Shown in pieces: positions 34,701-42,222 of a stretch of 64,000 nt of DNA. Source of the stretch: Streptomyces tubercidicus. Its GTDB lineage: Bacteria > Actinomycetota > Actinomycetes > Streptomycetales > Streptomycetaceae. How positions within the stretch are numbered: position 1 is the stretch's first letter; each line of letters begins with the position of its first letter. Under the pieces are notes generated by a model, which saw nothing but the letters and a program-made list of their open reading frames with translations, did not search any database and was not told the DNA's origin. The DNA lies in NCBI RefSeq assembly GCF_027497495.1, contig NZ_CP114205.1:1426001-1490000 (forward strand), in the 5' to 3' direction. A program made the position numbers and the translations under genes.

Positions 34701-35453
34701 GGCATACCCCTGGCCGTCGGACCGCTTGGTCAGCGCCACCTTGACGTCGAGGTCGGCGGTGATGTCACCCAGCTGGAGCCGGGTGTCGACCTCCACTCGG
34801 AACCCGGAGCTTGCGGCGCCCCTGTCATACGCCAGCACAAGGCGCTCCACGATGACGTCTTTGAGGAAAGGTGGCAGGTCAGCGTCGAAAAGCCCGAAGA
34901 ACTCCTCAAGGAGGTTCCCCTCCTTCCCGGAACCAGGCTCCACAATGAATTCAAAGCTCTTCTGCCACGCGTTGAAGCCGAGCACAGAGGTGATGAGGAG
35001 CGATTCCCCGCCCTGAGTGGGGAGCTCCGCCTGAGCATAGACCTCGCGAACGGCGGCGCCATCCAGCATGCCGATCTTGTAGACCAGCCGGAGGTCCTGA
35101 AGCCCGATGCCACTGAGGATCGACATCACGGGATGGTCCTTCAGCGACAGGGCGATCCGAACACCCACGATTTCGACGCCGTCGGCCACGGAATCCGAGT
35201 CATCGTCAGCGAAGAACCGCAGGGAGACCAATGGCGCGTTCGGAGCAACGGCCCCCCTGAGACACAGGTTCCCCGCGTCCGGGTCGACGTCAGTGAGGCT
35301 GTCTCCGATGGTGAACCAGTCTGTGAGAGCCTTGATATTCACCGCATTCTTGAGGTCCCCCAACTCGTCCGGGAGCCCATCAGGGAGACTCAGATCCCCA
35401 TTCGATGAAATACTGCCCAGCCATTCCTTGAGCATGCCGACAGTCATCACCAC
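31755..35453 (-). CDS. DUF6603-domain protein, first gene of a five-gene operon
   Basis: About 1,232 aa from a GTG at 35453, 8 nt after GGAGG; GTG 35450 and ATG 35447 are alternatives. Residues 1-465 are beta-rich (TDWFTIGDSLTDVDPDAGNL; GVEIVGVRIALSLKDHPV). A Pro-rich linker lies near 470-495. Residues about 525-975 match DUF6603: VGISLGFGVNSTVRTPTIAQ, YWGAGGIEFSSFEFIRSRAL, FVFTLGGYHPRFKRPAYYPN, PRVGWRWQRGPVTIRGQVYA and DALVQWKPFYFDLSMGLNIG. The C-terminus (~1030-1232) is helical and acidic. DUF6603 is an uncharacterised domain of very large bacterial and fungal proteins. No signal peptide or true membrane helix. It leads an operon of four more large proteins and is probably its scaffold; that role is inference. 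Confidence 0.82.
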   Translation of the reverse strand: MVMTVGMLKEWLGSISSNGDLSLPDGLPDELGDLKNAVNIKALTDWFTIGDSLTDVDPDAGNLCLRGAVAPNAPLVSLRFFADDDSDSVADGVEIVGVRIALSLKDHPVMSILSGIGLQDLRLVYKIGMLDGAAVREVYAQAELPTQGGESLLITSVLGFNAWQKSFEFIVEPGSGKEGNLLEEFFGLFDADLPPFLKDVIVERLVLAYDRGAASSGFRVEVDTRLQLGDITADLDVKVALTKRSDGQGYAQEYTARLVLEAPAQGGDEGERIRLGFLGAIGNPSKGVWELSAAMENSGEELTLSHLAAAVGVEVPSDLAPFVPAFHSASCTYRFPTVPSAPGWLVVSVAVGRVGVVVASVPTEGQGPTTAARLVAVRGEVGARMSDLPLVGEAIPPAGDVVVTGVQFLYADSAWPAARVQALNALLRGLPGANEGLLPVPPAEPLVRGLLVWASLTIGGKALAPLVVRPNGTGASPPPPPPRPLSRPDAPASPDASGDAVVLGRERAAAGQERSDSAQQLDQASGPVRISQVSLGYANGWLTVAFDAVMTLGPVQLVLLGLGLAIDGELNVEPRLRGAGVQLDKPPLRISGMVERRTGSEIAPGLKEQFVGLASVETGFFALRAAGSYAKAKDGWSSMFLFGEISGGERGLFGPPPFRVVGISLGFGVNSTVRTPTIAQVSQFPLVHRLDGSGSGETPEQVLAKLAGPGGWITPREGQYWGAGGIEFSSFEFIRSRALLLVEGGESWKVLLIGRTTIDLPRNRSADKQPIARLVIDLAIGYHHDQGLFSMDAVIAPGSYVIDPAAELTGGLSLYIWGKDRTAQGGGKGFVFTLGGYHPRFKRPAYYPNPPRVGWRWQRGPVTIRGQVYAALTDGAFMAGGELSASYDQGHGIQLQAWFTAWLDALVQWKPFYFDLSMGLNIGVAATVKVLFVRVRISLEVGVSLDLWGPPIGGRAKVKIWFITFTINFGNSRDGAPAIEWPEFRVQLPAPLSLTPLWGLLADVDPEETAARSAAGEPVLVSCEGFAVRTEAAVPASRIIYNDEPLPGAEGSPIDIRPMGLREVVSEHHVTLTSDIGASLADWRVAAYRQDMPKAMWGAPLRKPADVLDGDGLLSNCLAGVTFEIPRPELAPSVGRVDAEALKADKRPDAPIPLLGSEEEGAASVVDERSIAAIVAPGTGIAAEATAAARSSVHAALAGLGLAPGTDDPLTRYAELAQTTFTNPPMTTAAER

Positions 35454-35925
35454 AGCGCATTCCTCCCGAACATTTGACCAGGCCGGGCGCGGGCCGCGGC
35501 AAGCACTGAACGCGAAGTGCCAGCGAACACTATCAGCGCCGCAATAGACCCGCATCGGAGATAATTGAGCCAGATGGGAGGCGGCATTTTCTAACGCTTT
35601 TGTCAATGTTCACAACGGAGTTTGATCGCTTTATTGCCGTACTAGGCGATCTGTCGGCAATGTACCCATCAAGACGATCATAGATCTGTATCGAAATAGG
35701 CCGAAAAGTCGCTTCTGCGGAGCATCGAGGTGGCGCCTAAAGATCACCTAATGGCGTCCAAAAACAGCCTCTAGCCTTCGCGGCGAGACTAGGGCACGAT
35801 GCATTTCCCCACTATTCACCTGCACCTTTGCTAATTTAAGAAGCAGCCGCACACCCCCCGAACAAAAAGCCCCGAAAGTCGGATCACGAACCGAATCCTC
35901 GACACAGTCACAAAGGATCCCGACC
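35454..35925. promoter_or_regulatory. AT-rich divergent intergenic region, probable promoter of the DUF6603 operon
   Basis: About 470 bp, visibly richer in A/T than anything around it (notably 35575-35880), lies between the operon and a divergent gene. It contains short imperfect inverted repeats around 35630-35680 (GCCGTACTAGGCGATCTGTCGGC). The composition suggests foreign origin and xenogeneic silencing (Lsr2-type) as a possible control; this is inference. Confidence 0.4.
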
Positions 35926-36672
35926 ATGACGATGGCAGCGCCCGTAAACCTCTACCACGGCGGCACCAAGGACACCAGGTGCCCCAGATGCAACTACGGG
36001 AGAAACAAGGGAAATCCGCGACACAGCATTCCGGAGATCACCGACAGTCAAGGGCTGCGTAATGCTGTCGGCGAGCTACGCAACGCACTCCTGGCATCAG
36101 GCGAGTTCAAGACGCGATCCTTCATGCTGGGAGTTCTGGAGGCAAAGGTGCGCGGCCAAGAATACTACCTCGCAGCCTGCAGCAACAATCACATCGACAT
36201 TGGGCCGCACCTCAAGGAAATCACGCAACACAAAGGAAAGTGGAAAGCCGCAAACCGAAGGACTCCCGAAGTCGACTTTGGAAGTACCCCGCTGAAGTGG
36301 AAGTCGGGGACAACGGGCAATCCGGAGCCTGAGTGGCGAACCATCAAATGGGAGAAAGTTGACATCCCCTTGCCGGAGAATACTCACAATGAGGTCAGCA
36401 GAAGAAGCGTCAATGACCTGAACAAGTCGTGTGCCGCAATGAAGCTCCTGCTCGAACTGGGCGATCTGCTGCGCCAGAATCAAGCCTGGGGACCGGTCGA
36501 GTATGTGCGGATGAGCGAGCAGGTCTACGCGGCCCCGGAGGATCCTGAAGGCCTTCGCACGTGGCACGGAAAGGGGGCAACCTGCTCCTGGACCGCCCAC
36601 TCCTGCGACGGGTGCATGGAGCGTATCCCGTACCTGATTTGCGATGTCCCCGCCAACTGGATGCCCAACTGA
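35926..36672 (+). CDS. Putative deaminase-fold protein next to the DUF6603 operon
   Basis: A 248-aa soluble protein starting MTMAAPVNLYHGGTKDTRCP, ribosome site AAAGGA. A CPRC pair is at about residues 19-22. Then come a strand SFMLGVLEAKV, a strand YYLAACSNNHI, H-N-E in ENTHNEVSRR at about 152 with a helix (CAAMKLLLELGDLL), and SCDGCMERIPYLIC at about 223-236. Strand-strand, H-x-E on a helix, then C-x2-C before a helix is the layout of zinc-dependent cytidine-deaminase-like folds, including deaminase toxins. The match is by layout only; the long spacing between HxE and CxxC is unusual. Lower GC than its neighbours. No immunity-like gene adjoins it. Confidence 0.5.
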   Translation: MTMAAPVNLYHGGTKDTRCPRCNYGRNKGNPRHSIPEITDSQGLRNAVGELRNALLASGEFKTRSFMLGVLEAKVRGQEYYLAACSNNHIDIGPHLKEITQHKGKWKAANRRTPEVDFGSTPLKWKSGTTGNPEPEWRTIKWEKVDIPLPENTHNEVSRRSVNDLNKSCAAMKLLLELGDLLRQNQAWGPVEYVRMSEQVYAAPEDPEGLRTWHGKGATCSWTAHSCDGCMERIPYLICDVPANWMPN

Positions 36673-37087
36673 CGTCACCGCCTGCATCAGGACGACGAGA
36701 AGTCCTTCATCGTCCTGATGCAAGTGCAGGGTGCCGCGGCCCGGTTGCTGCGTTCCCTTGACGACGTCGCGCTCGGAGAGTTGAAGCAAGCGGGTCATGA
36801 GGGGGACGAGCCCAGAGGCGACGAGGCATGCGGCCCGCTGCCCTCGGCTGGAGCACTCGCCCCGCCGCCTGCGGGACGCCGGCAGCCAGGCCGTGGGCCA
36901 GGTGATCGACGCCCACCCCCTGGATCTCCTTCGGACACTGGTCGAGCCACGCAGGCAGACGAGGTGACCCGTCCTGACCGCCCCGCGCCTCGTCGAGGAG
37001 TTCTTCCACCGGGACTGGGAGAGCTGGGCTCGCCACAAGGTAGGCGTTCCGGTCTTCAAGCTCTACGCGCGCAACGACGAAGAGTGA
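36673..37087 (+). pseudogene. Decayed ORF fragments, unknown protein
   Basis: Pieces in different frames look coding: RLHQDDEKSFIVLMQVQGAA with RLLRSLDDVALGELKQAG, then GQVIDAHPLDLLRTLVEPR, then APRLVEEFFHRDWESWARHK and VGVPVFKLYARNDEE ending at 37087. They may be one protein broken by frameshifts. I recognise no family. Confidence 0.35.
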
Positions 37088-37184
37088 GATGTTGGACGGC
37101 GGGCGAGCCACTAATGGCACGAAATGGAACATGGCGCCACAGTGCGTGGTTCGCCTCCCGCGTGTTCCGGGCGGGTTGGGATGG

Positions 37185-37440
37185 GCTCCCCTGTGCGTGG
37201 GTCGAAGCGCAGTCGGGTCTGCACGATCCGGCGCAGGGCGGCGTTGGCCTGCCGGTCGCCGCCGCGGTTGAGGCGACGGTACTGCCGAGTGCCCGAGGAG
37301 CGTTCTACGGGGCTGACCCCGCACAGCGCGGCGAAGGACGCCTCACTGTGCAGACGTTCCGGGTTGTCCCCCATCGTGATCAGCAAAGTGACGGCCGTAT
37401 CCGGGCCGATGCCCATCACACCTCTGCCCGGCTCCAGGTT
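37185..37440 (-). mobile_element. IS110-family transposase, C-terminal fragment
   Basis: The frame reads GIGPDTAVTLLITMGDNPER, SEASFAALCGVSPVERSSGT, RQYRRLNRGGDRQANAALRR and IVQTRLRFDPRTGEP, the transposase_20 (IS116/IS110/IS902) domain with its conserved Ser (here CGVSPVE). The N-terminal RuvC-like DEDD domain is absent. A closely related scrap lies at 39541-40006. Confidence 0.8.
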
Positions 37441-37572
37441 CTCGTCAACGACCTCGTCTGGGCCGGCGGTCAGACCGACGCCGGGCCCACAGTCGTCCCG
37501 GTCACCTGGTGAGAGGCTGAAGGGCCTGATTGCCGAACCGTCTGTGGGGGACGTGCAAGTACTCTCACCGCC

Positions 37573-37845
37573 GTGCTCAATGAACGTCCTGCCTGCCGCT
37601 GTGTGATCTGTCATGACTACGGCGATCGAGACGAGCTGATCGCATGGACCTGCGGACAGTCCGCTGGTACCGAGAGTTCTTCGGGCGCGCGATCTCCATC
37701 TACCGCGGCCCCCGTTCCCGGTCATGCGAGTGGTGTGGCCCGACGCCCAAGGCCGCTTCCTCTGGCAGCGGGAACCGCCGGGCATTACCAGCAGTCCCAG
37801 CCCCAGTTGTGGTTGAAGCCGGCTGAGCACCCGGAAGGGGTCTGA
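37573..37845 (+). pseudogene. DUF4262-like gene remnant
   Basis: GTG at 37573 gives LNERPACRCVICHDYGDRDE, like the N-terminus of DUF4262 proteins. After a deletion comes RTVRWYREFFGRAISIYRGP, and after a frameshift FPVMRVVWPDAQGRFLWQRE, matching the DUF4262 C-terminus. The central part is missing, so no function remains. Confidence 0.45.
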
Positions 37846-37848
37846 GCC

Positions 37849-38396
37849 TCACTTGCGACCAGTTGAGGGGCCGCAGGGTCTCCGCGGACGGCAGGTCAGG
37901 CGAGTAAGACCCGCTCCCGGAGCGAGCGGAGCCCGCCGGCCGAACATCTGGCGCTTGAACATCTTGATTCGGTTCACATTGCCTTCGATGGAACCCGGGT
38001 TCCCGGGCAGGGTCAGGCCAGCGATGACTTCGTCGCGGTCGCGGTCGATGCCAGCGGCAAGGGTGTGGAGGCTGGGCAGGTCGTCCTGCTGGACGGGCGC
38101 CCGGTCCCGGCAGACGACCTCAACGCCTGGCCTTTGGGCAAGCCACGGGGCAAGGGTTGACGCCTCCCGGTCAGGAAGCAGGTCGACGGCTCGGCGCCTC
38201 TCGATGTCCGCGAGGCCGGTCCCGTAGTGGCGCCCCTTGCGGGTCGCGTACTCGTCGACGCCGACCACCCGCGGCGCGAGCACGTCCGGCTCAGGAAGCG
38301 CGCCGACCAGGCGCAGGACCGTGCTGCGGCTGACGGACACACCGAAGCCGGAGGCCAGTCGGGCGCTGGCCCGGCCCGCCAGGGCGAGACCGAACC
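37849..38396 (-). mobile_element. ISL3-family transposase, internally deleted C-terminal fragment
   Basis: The frame starts RRFGLALAGRASARLASGFG, then VSVSRSTVLRLVGALPEP and VVGVDEYATRKGRHYGTGLA (first catalytic Asp), then DLLPDREASTLAPWLAQRP and VEVVCRDRA (second Asp region). It jumps by deletion to IAGLTLPGNPGSIEGNVNRI and KMFKRQMFGRRA, the conserved C-terminus with the third acid (E in SIEGNVNRIK). Without its N-terminal zinc domain and middle it is dead. Confidence 0.8.
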
Positions 38397-38465
38397 GCCG
38401 CCAAGGCGCAACCGTTCAGTCCGCTGGATCCTGCCGGTTGCTGAACGCTTTCATCGCCCAGGCGC

Positions 38466-39329
38466 TCACCTCCGCGCCCACAGCTCCCGCAACGCCGTAT
38501 TGACGGCCTCCGGCTGCTGCGTGTGCGGGTAGTACCCGGGCACGACGAGATGGTCGGCGCCCAGCTCCTCGGCGAGGAACTCCGCGCAGGCGACCAGCGG
38601 TTCGCCCGCGTACTCCTTGTACAGCGCGGGCGCGCCTGCCCAGTCCCCCGAGATCAGCAGCTTCGGCCAGGGCGCGGCCGCCAGTGGTTCCAGCGCGATC
38701 TCGGCGTCCCAGCAGGGGCGTTCGGCCATCGACGAGGCGGCGGCGCGCAGCCGCTCCGGGGTTGGTTCCGGCGCGGCCATCCCCAGCGCCTCGGTGGAGG
38801 CCAGCAGAAAGTCCTCCGGCGAGAAGTCGGCGGGCAGTTCCGCCGTGCCTGCCCTGGCCCGTTCCAGGGCGGCCGCGACGACCGGGTGGCCGGCGGCGGG
38901 CCGCAGGGCGCCGGGCTGGATCAGAGTGAGCGATCGCACCAGATCGGGCCGGCGCGCGGCGGCGACCAGCGCGCTCACTCCGCCGTACGCATGTCCGACC
39001 AGATGGCCGCCGTCGCCCAGCAGCCGGATGATGTCATCGGCGTCGGTCTCGTAGTCGCTGTGCTCGATATCGGGGCTGCGCCCGTATCCGCGGCGGTCCA
39101 TCAGCAGCAAGCGGTGGCGGTCGGCGAGCGGGCGCTGCGCCGCGAAGCCGTAGTGCTCGTCGTCGCCCCAGGTCAGGATCCCGTGCGCAAACACCGCCCG
39201 CGGGCCCCGGCCCTCGGTCTCGTCCCACACGGTCACATGTATGCCGTCGTCCACTGAGCCGTCATCCACTGAGGCTTTCGCCAAGTCGTTCCCTAAGCCG
39301 CCCATCGGGTCGTTCATCGAGTCGCCCAT
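38466..39329 (-). CDS. Alpha/beta-hydrolase-fold protein lacking catalytic Ser and His (pseudoenzyme?)
   Basis: A 287-aa protein with a full alpha/beta hydrolase scaffold: VFAHGILTWGDDEHYGFAAQ (oxyanion region), LLLMDRRGYGRSPDIE, nucleophile-elbow segment LVGHAYGGVSALVAA and a C-terminal GYYPHTQQPEAVNTALREL. The elbow is GHAYGG, with Ala (codon GCG) where the family has the nucleophilic Ser. The usual G-H-x-P pattern reads GYYP, with Tyr for His. The frame is intact and codon use is normal, so it is maintained and not decayed. It may bind a small molecule or use another chemistry. It lies between IS scraps. Confidence 0.75.
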   Translation of the reverse strand: MGDSMNDPMGGLGNDLAKASVDDGSVDDGIHVTVWDETEGRGPRAVFAHGILTWGDDEHYGFAAQRPLADRHRLLLMDRRGYGRSPDIEHSDYETDADDIIRLLGDGGHLVGHAYGGVSALVAAARRPDLVRSLTLIQPGALRPAAGHPVVAAALERARAGTAELPADFSPEDFLLASTEALGMAAPEPTPERLRAAASSMAERPCWDAEIALEPLAAAPWPKLLISGDWAGAPALYKEYAGEPLVACAEFLAEELGADHLVVPGYYPHTQQPEAVNTALRELWARR

Positions 39330-39511
39330 ACGCCGTCCCCTACCCGTGTGCGATCACCGCAACAGCGCCCCTGGACCCATGTGACACATGCCACGCGAGG
39401 CAGTGAGCCGACACCCGCTCCGGGCGCCGACTACTTCTACCTGAAGCACTGGCTCACCGCCACCGAACCCGCCGAGAGCCACGGCCCCCGTGGACCGTGC
39501 CTCTCTCGCGT
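39330..39511. other. Short non-coding stretch between hydrolase-fold gene and IS110 remnant
   Basis: No gene supported; it presumably holds the promoter of the leftward hydrolase-fold gene. Confidence 0.35.
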
Positions 39512-39519
39512 TCACGTCT

Positions 39520-40006
39520 CAGCTGCCCCTATGGCGGGGATCATGACTGTGTGGGCCTGACCAGGTGAAGCACCTCTCGGGCAACGTAGCGTTTGAGGCA
39601 TCGGACGATCTCGCGCCGGGTCTTGCCCTCCTGGATGCGGCGCGCGTAGTAGTCCCGGTGCGCGGGTCGTAGGGCAGACAGGTCTGCACGATCCGGTGCA
39701 GGGCGGCATTGGCCTGCCGGTCGCCCCACGGTTGAGCCGACGGTGATGATGGCGTCCCGAGGAGCGCTCGATGGGGCTGACCCCGCACAGCGCGGCGAAG
39801 GACGCCTCACTGCCCAGACGTTCCGGATTGGCCCCGATCGTGATCAGCAAGGTGACGGCACTGTCCGGACCGATGCCCACCGAGGCGAGCAACTGCGGGA
39901 AATGGCACTTCACGTGCCGGGCCAGATGGTCTTCCAGCGCACGGATCTGCCCGGTCAGCTGCTCTGGTGGGGATCGGCGGTCCGGGGCGAGCGGGGTTTC
40001 TCGCAT
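39520..40006 (-). mobile_element. IS110-family transposase, frameshifted C-terminal fragment
   Basis: Frame one gives LTGQIRALEDHLARHVKCHF, SVGIGPDSAVTLLITIGAN and LCGVSPIERSSGRHHHRRLN. After a frameshift come QANAALHRIVQTCLPYDPRT and, in a third frame, RREIVRCLKRYVAREVLHLV followed by RPTQS and a stop near 39545. This is the transposase_20 half with the terminal RY-x-A-x-EV-x-HLVR signature; the catalytic DEDD half is lost. Confidence 0.8.
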
Positions 40007-40036
40007 GTGGCGGCAACGTGTGGCGTGGGTGGGGAC

Positions 40037-40396
40037 TCAGGGCTCGATGACGAGGCGTTCGATGAGGCCGTCGCGGAGTGTGAACTGGTAGCGCAGATCG
40101 ATGGTCCCGCCGGGGAAGTTGCCCTCAAGGTGGTGGGTGGCGATGTAGCGGGTTGCGTCGATCTGCTGGGCGCCGGTGAGGTGGATGGTGTAGCTGAATT
40201 CGGTGGCGGATCGGTCGAGCCATTCCCCGATCGCCTCGGTGCCCTCGTAGGTGCTGCCGTCGTCGATCACTGTGGCTTCGCTGGTGAACGCCGTGATTGC
40301 GGTTGCGGTGTCGTGGGCGCGGTGCGCTTTCAGGTAGCGGGTGATCACCTCGGGCAGGGAGTCCGGGGTGCTGGTTCGGGGCTGGTTGTCGTGCAT
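40037..40396 (-). CDS. SnoaL/NTF2-like protein
   Basis: A 119-aa protein from the ATG at 40396 (GGGAG upstream). EVITRYLKAHRAHDTATAIT, FTSEATVIDDGSTYEGTEAI and LRYQFTLRDGLIERLVIEP match the cone-shaped NTF2-like fold of SnoaL-type proteins, which serve as small cyclases, isomerases or ligand binders. It starts 26 bp after the SDR gene on the same strand, so both form a two-gene unit controlled by the divergent HxlR regulator. The substrate is unknown. Confidence 0.82.
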   Translation of the reverse strand: MHDNQPRTSTPDSLPEVITRYLKAHRAHDTATAITAFTSEATVIDDGSTYEGTEAIGEWLDRSATEFSYTIHLTGAQQIDATRYIATHHLEGNFPGGTIDLRYQFTLRDGLIERLVIEP

Positions 40397-40421
40397 GACG
40401 CTCCCTGGGGTGGTGGCAGGT

Positions 40422-41207
40422 TCAGACGGTGGGGGTGGTGCCGCCGTCGATGACGTGTTCGGCACCGACGATGGCCGAGGCGCGGTCGGAGACGAGGAAG
40501 GCGACGAGCTCGGCGACTTCCTCAGGCCGGTTGGGACGGCCCAGCGGGATACCGCCCAGGGAGTCCATGAGCCGGCCCAGCGCCGCTTCCTGGGTGATGT
40601 CTGCGTCGTGGGCGATCCGGGCGACAAGGTTGTCGGCGGCCGAGGTCTGCACGAAGCCGGGCGAGACGGTGTTGACACGGACGCCGTGCGGGGCGACCTC
40701 GTTGGCCAGGCCCTTGCTGTAGGTGGTCAGGGCGGCCTTGGCGGCGGCGTAGGCCAGGGTTCCGTTCCACAGCGGCATGCGGCGCTGGATCGAGGTGACG
40801 TGCACGATCACGCCCTTGCCCGTGGCGATCATGTGCGGCAGGAGTGCGCGGTCCAGGCGGACAGCGGCCAGCAGGTTCGTGTTCAGCTCCCTGGCCCAGT
40901 CGTCCTCTCCGAGCGCTGCGAACCCTCCAGCCGGCGACTCGGACCCGCCGAGGGTGTTGACCAGGATGTCGACGCCTCCCACGCGGGCGTCCACCTCGGC
41001 GGCGACGTGGGCTGCGCCCTGGGCGGTGGACAGGTCGGCGGTGATGAACGCATTCTCCTCGACGTCGTCGGGGCGGCTGCGGGCGGTGACCAGTACGTTT
41101 GCGCCGGCCTGGGTGAGCCGTCGGGCGATGGCGGCTCCGGCGCCCTTGGTGCCGCCGGTGACCAGAGCGCATCGACCTTCGAGGGATTCGCTGATGGACG
41201 TGGTCAC
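40422..41207 (-). CDS. SDR-family oxidoreductase
   Basis: A 261-aa classical short-chain dehydrogenase starting at a GTG. The cofactor motif [12 protein letters not shown] is at about residues 17-28, followed by TARSR, which favours NADP(H). NTLGG stands for the usual NNAGG. The catalytic Ser is in VTSIQRRM, Tyr and Lys in [20 protein letters not shown] (Y-x3-K). The C-terminus [16 protein letters not shown] is standard. It is divergent from an HxlR-type gene, and such pairs commonly respond to reactive aldehydes or quinones. Confidence 0.88.
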   Translation of the reverse strand: MTTSISESLEGRCALVTGGTKGAGAAIARRLTQAGANVLVTARSRPDDVEENAFITADLSTAQGAAHVAAEVDARVGGVDILVNTLGGSESPAGGFAALGEDDWARELNTNLLAAVRLDRALLPHMIATGKGVIVHVTSIQRRMPLWNGTLAYAAAKAALTTYSKGLANEVAPHGVRVNTVSPGFVQTSAADNLVARIAHDADITQEAALGRLMDSLGGIPLGRPNRPEEVAELVAFLVSDRASAIVGAEHVIDGGTTPTV

Positions 41208-41259
41208 GGTGTGCTCCGTTCCCGGGAGCGGACACAGAAGGCACCGCTCCCGTCGTTAC

Positions 41260-41294
41260 TGCTAAAATAGCACCCACTAACTTCGAATTTAGCA
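41260..41294. promoter_or_regulatory. Inverted repeat, probable HxlR operator
   Basis: TGCTAAAAT (41260-41268) and ATTTAGCA (41287-41294) are near-perfect inverted half-sites about 19 bp apart, in an A/T-rich island between the SDR and HxlR genes. GCTAAAATAGC (41261-41271) is a smaller palindrome inside. The site suits a dimeric winged-helix regulator controlling both divergent genes. Confidence 0.5.
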
Positions 41295-41306
41295 GCAACT
41301 GAGGGG

Positions 41307-41822
41307 ATGGTCGCCGTGGCAAGCCGGATCAGGCTGTCGGACCGAGAGTGCCCACTGTCTACGACGGTGGAACACGTAGGCGAGTGGTGGACGCTGCTGA
41401 TCCTCCACGACGCCTTTGACGGCTACACCCGCTTCGACCAGTTCCAGGAGAGCCTGGGCATCTCCTCCAGCATGCTCACCACCCGGCTGAAAACCCTCGT
41501 CGCGGACGGGCTACTGGAGCGCCGGCCCTACCAGTCCAACCCCGTACGCCACGAGTACGTCCTCACCGAACTCGGACACTCCCTGCGACCGGTGATCGTC
41601 GCCCTGGCCGCATGGGGCAACTCCCGCCTCACATCGGCCGAACGCAGCATGATCCTCATCGACGCGCACAGCGGCGAGGAAGTCGAGCCCGTCGTCGTCG
41701 ACGCCAAGACCGGCCACCGACTCGACGACAGCGCCACCTACGTCTTCACCGCAGGCCCCGCGGCCAGCGACGCCATGCGCCACCGCTACGCGACACGACC
41801 GGCCACCTCCGCGGAGGCGTAA
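41307..41822 (+). CDS. HxlR-family transcriptional regulator
   Basis: A 171-aa winged-helix protein. CPLSTTVEHVGEWWTLLILH with Cys near residue 14, RFDQFQESLGISSSMLTTRL (recognition helix) and LVADGLLERRPYQSNPVRHE with LTELGHSLRPVIVALAAWG are the full HxlR pattern. The N-terminal Cys can serve as a redox or electrophile sensor in this family. A C-terminal extension of ~60 residues (MILIDAHSGEEVEPVVVDA) is also common in actinobacterial members. GTG codons at 41313/41316 are alternative starts. Confidence 0.88.
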   Translation: MVAVASRIRLSDRECPLSTTVEHVGEWWTLLILHDAFDGYTRFDQFQESLGISSSMLTTRLKTLVADGLLERRPYQSNPVRHEYVLTELGHSLRPVIVALAAWGNSRLTSAERSMILIDAHSGEEVEPVVVDAKTGHRLDDSATYVFTAGPAASDAMRHRYATRPATSAEA

Positions 41823-42222
41823 GGCTGGTCCGGACATGCACCGAACGACCTTGCCCAGGGCCGGGACGCACAGGTCGTAACTGATCGACCAGGCAACACC
41901 GGCTCGCCGGCAGCCCGACCACACCTCGACCGGTGCGACCGGCGCGACCGGTGCCGCCCGGCATCCGCGATGGCGCACGCTCCCGGGACGCACTCCTCCT
42001 GCTGTGGGCGCGGAGTCGGGTTGTTCTGCCGCCCTTCCTGCGCCGTGGTCTGCTGGATCACCGTGGCGATGCTGGAGCCGCCCTCACGGCCGGACCCCGC
42101 CTCTGGAATCCACACGTGTCGCCAAACCCCTCGACTGGTCGGCCGGCTGGTCCAGTTGGGCCACGGTGTGTTCCTCCCGTCGCGGCAGACCAGGTGAGGT
42201 GGGGCTTTCGGAGCCAGTGAGA
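41823..42222. other. 400 bp without a supported gene
   Basis: Open frames exist but have no ribosome site or recognisable sequence. The region separates the HxlR gene from the convergent YVTN protein; I see no strong terminator hairpin in it. Confidence 0.35.

Noticed and set aside
32781..35408. 875-codon plus-strand open frame antisense to the DUF6603 gene
   Set aside because: Composition is Arg/Gly/Asp/His-rich with no domain, and it mirrors the third-position GC bias of the real gene on the other strand.
23162..35453. Reading the giant operon as a contractile injection system or phage tail
   Set aside because: No sheath, tube, baseplate wedge, AAA+ ATPase or spike protein is recognisable; size and coupling alone do not support it.
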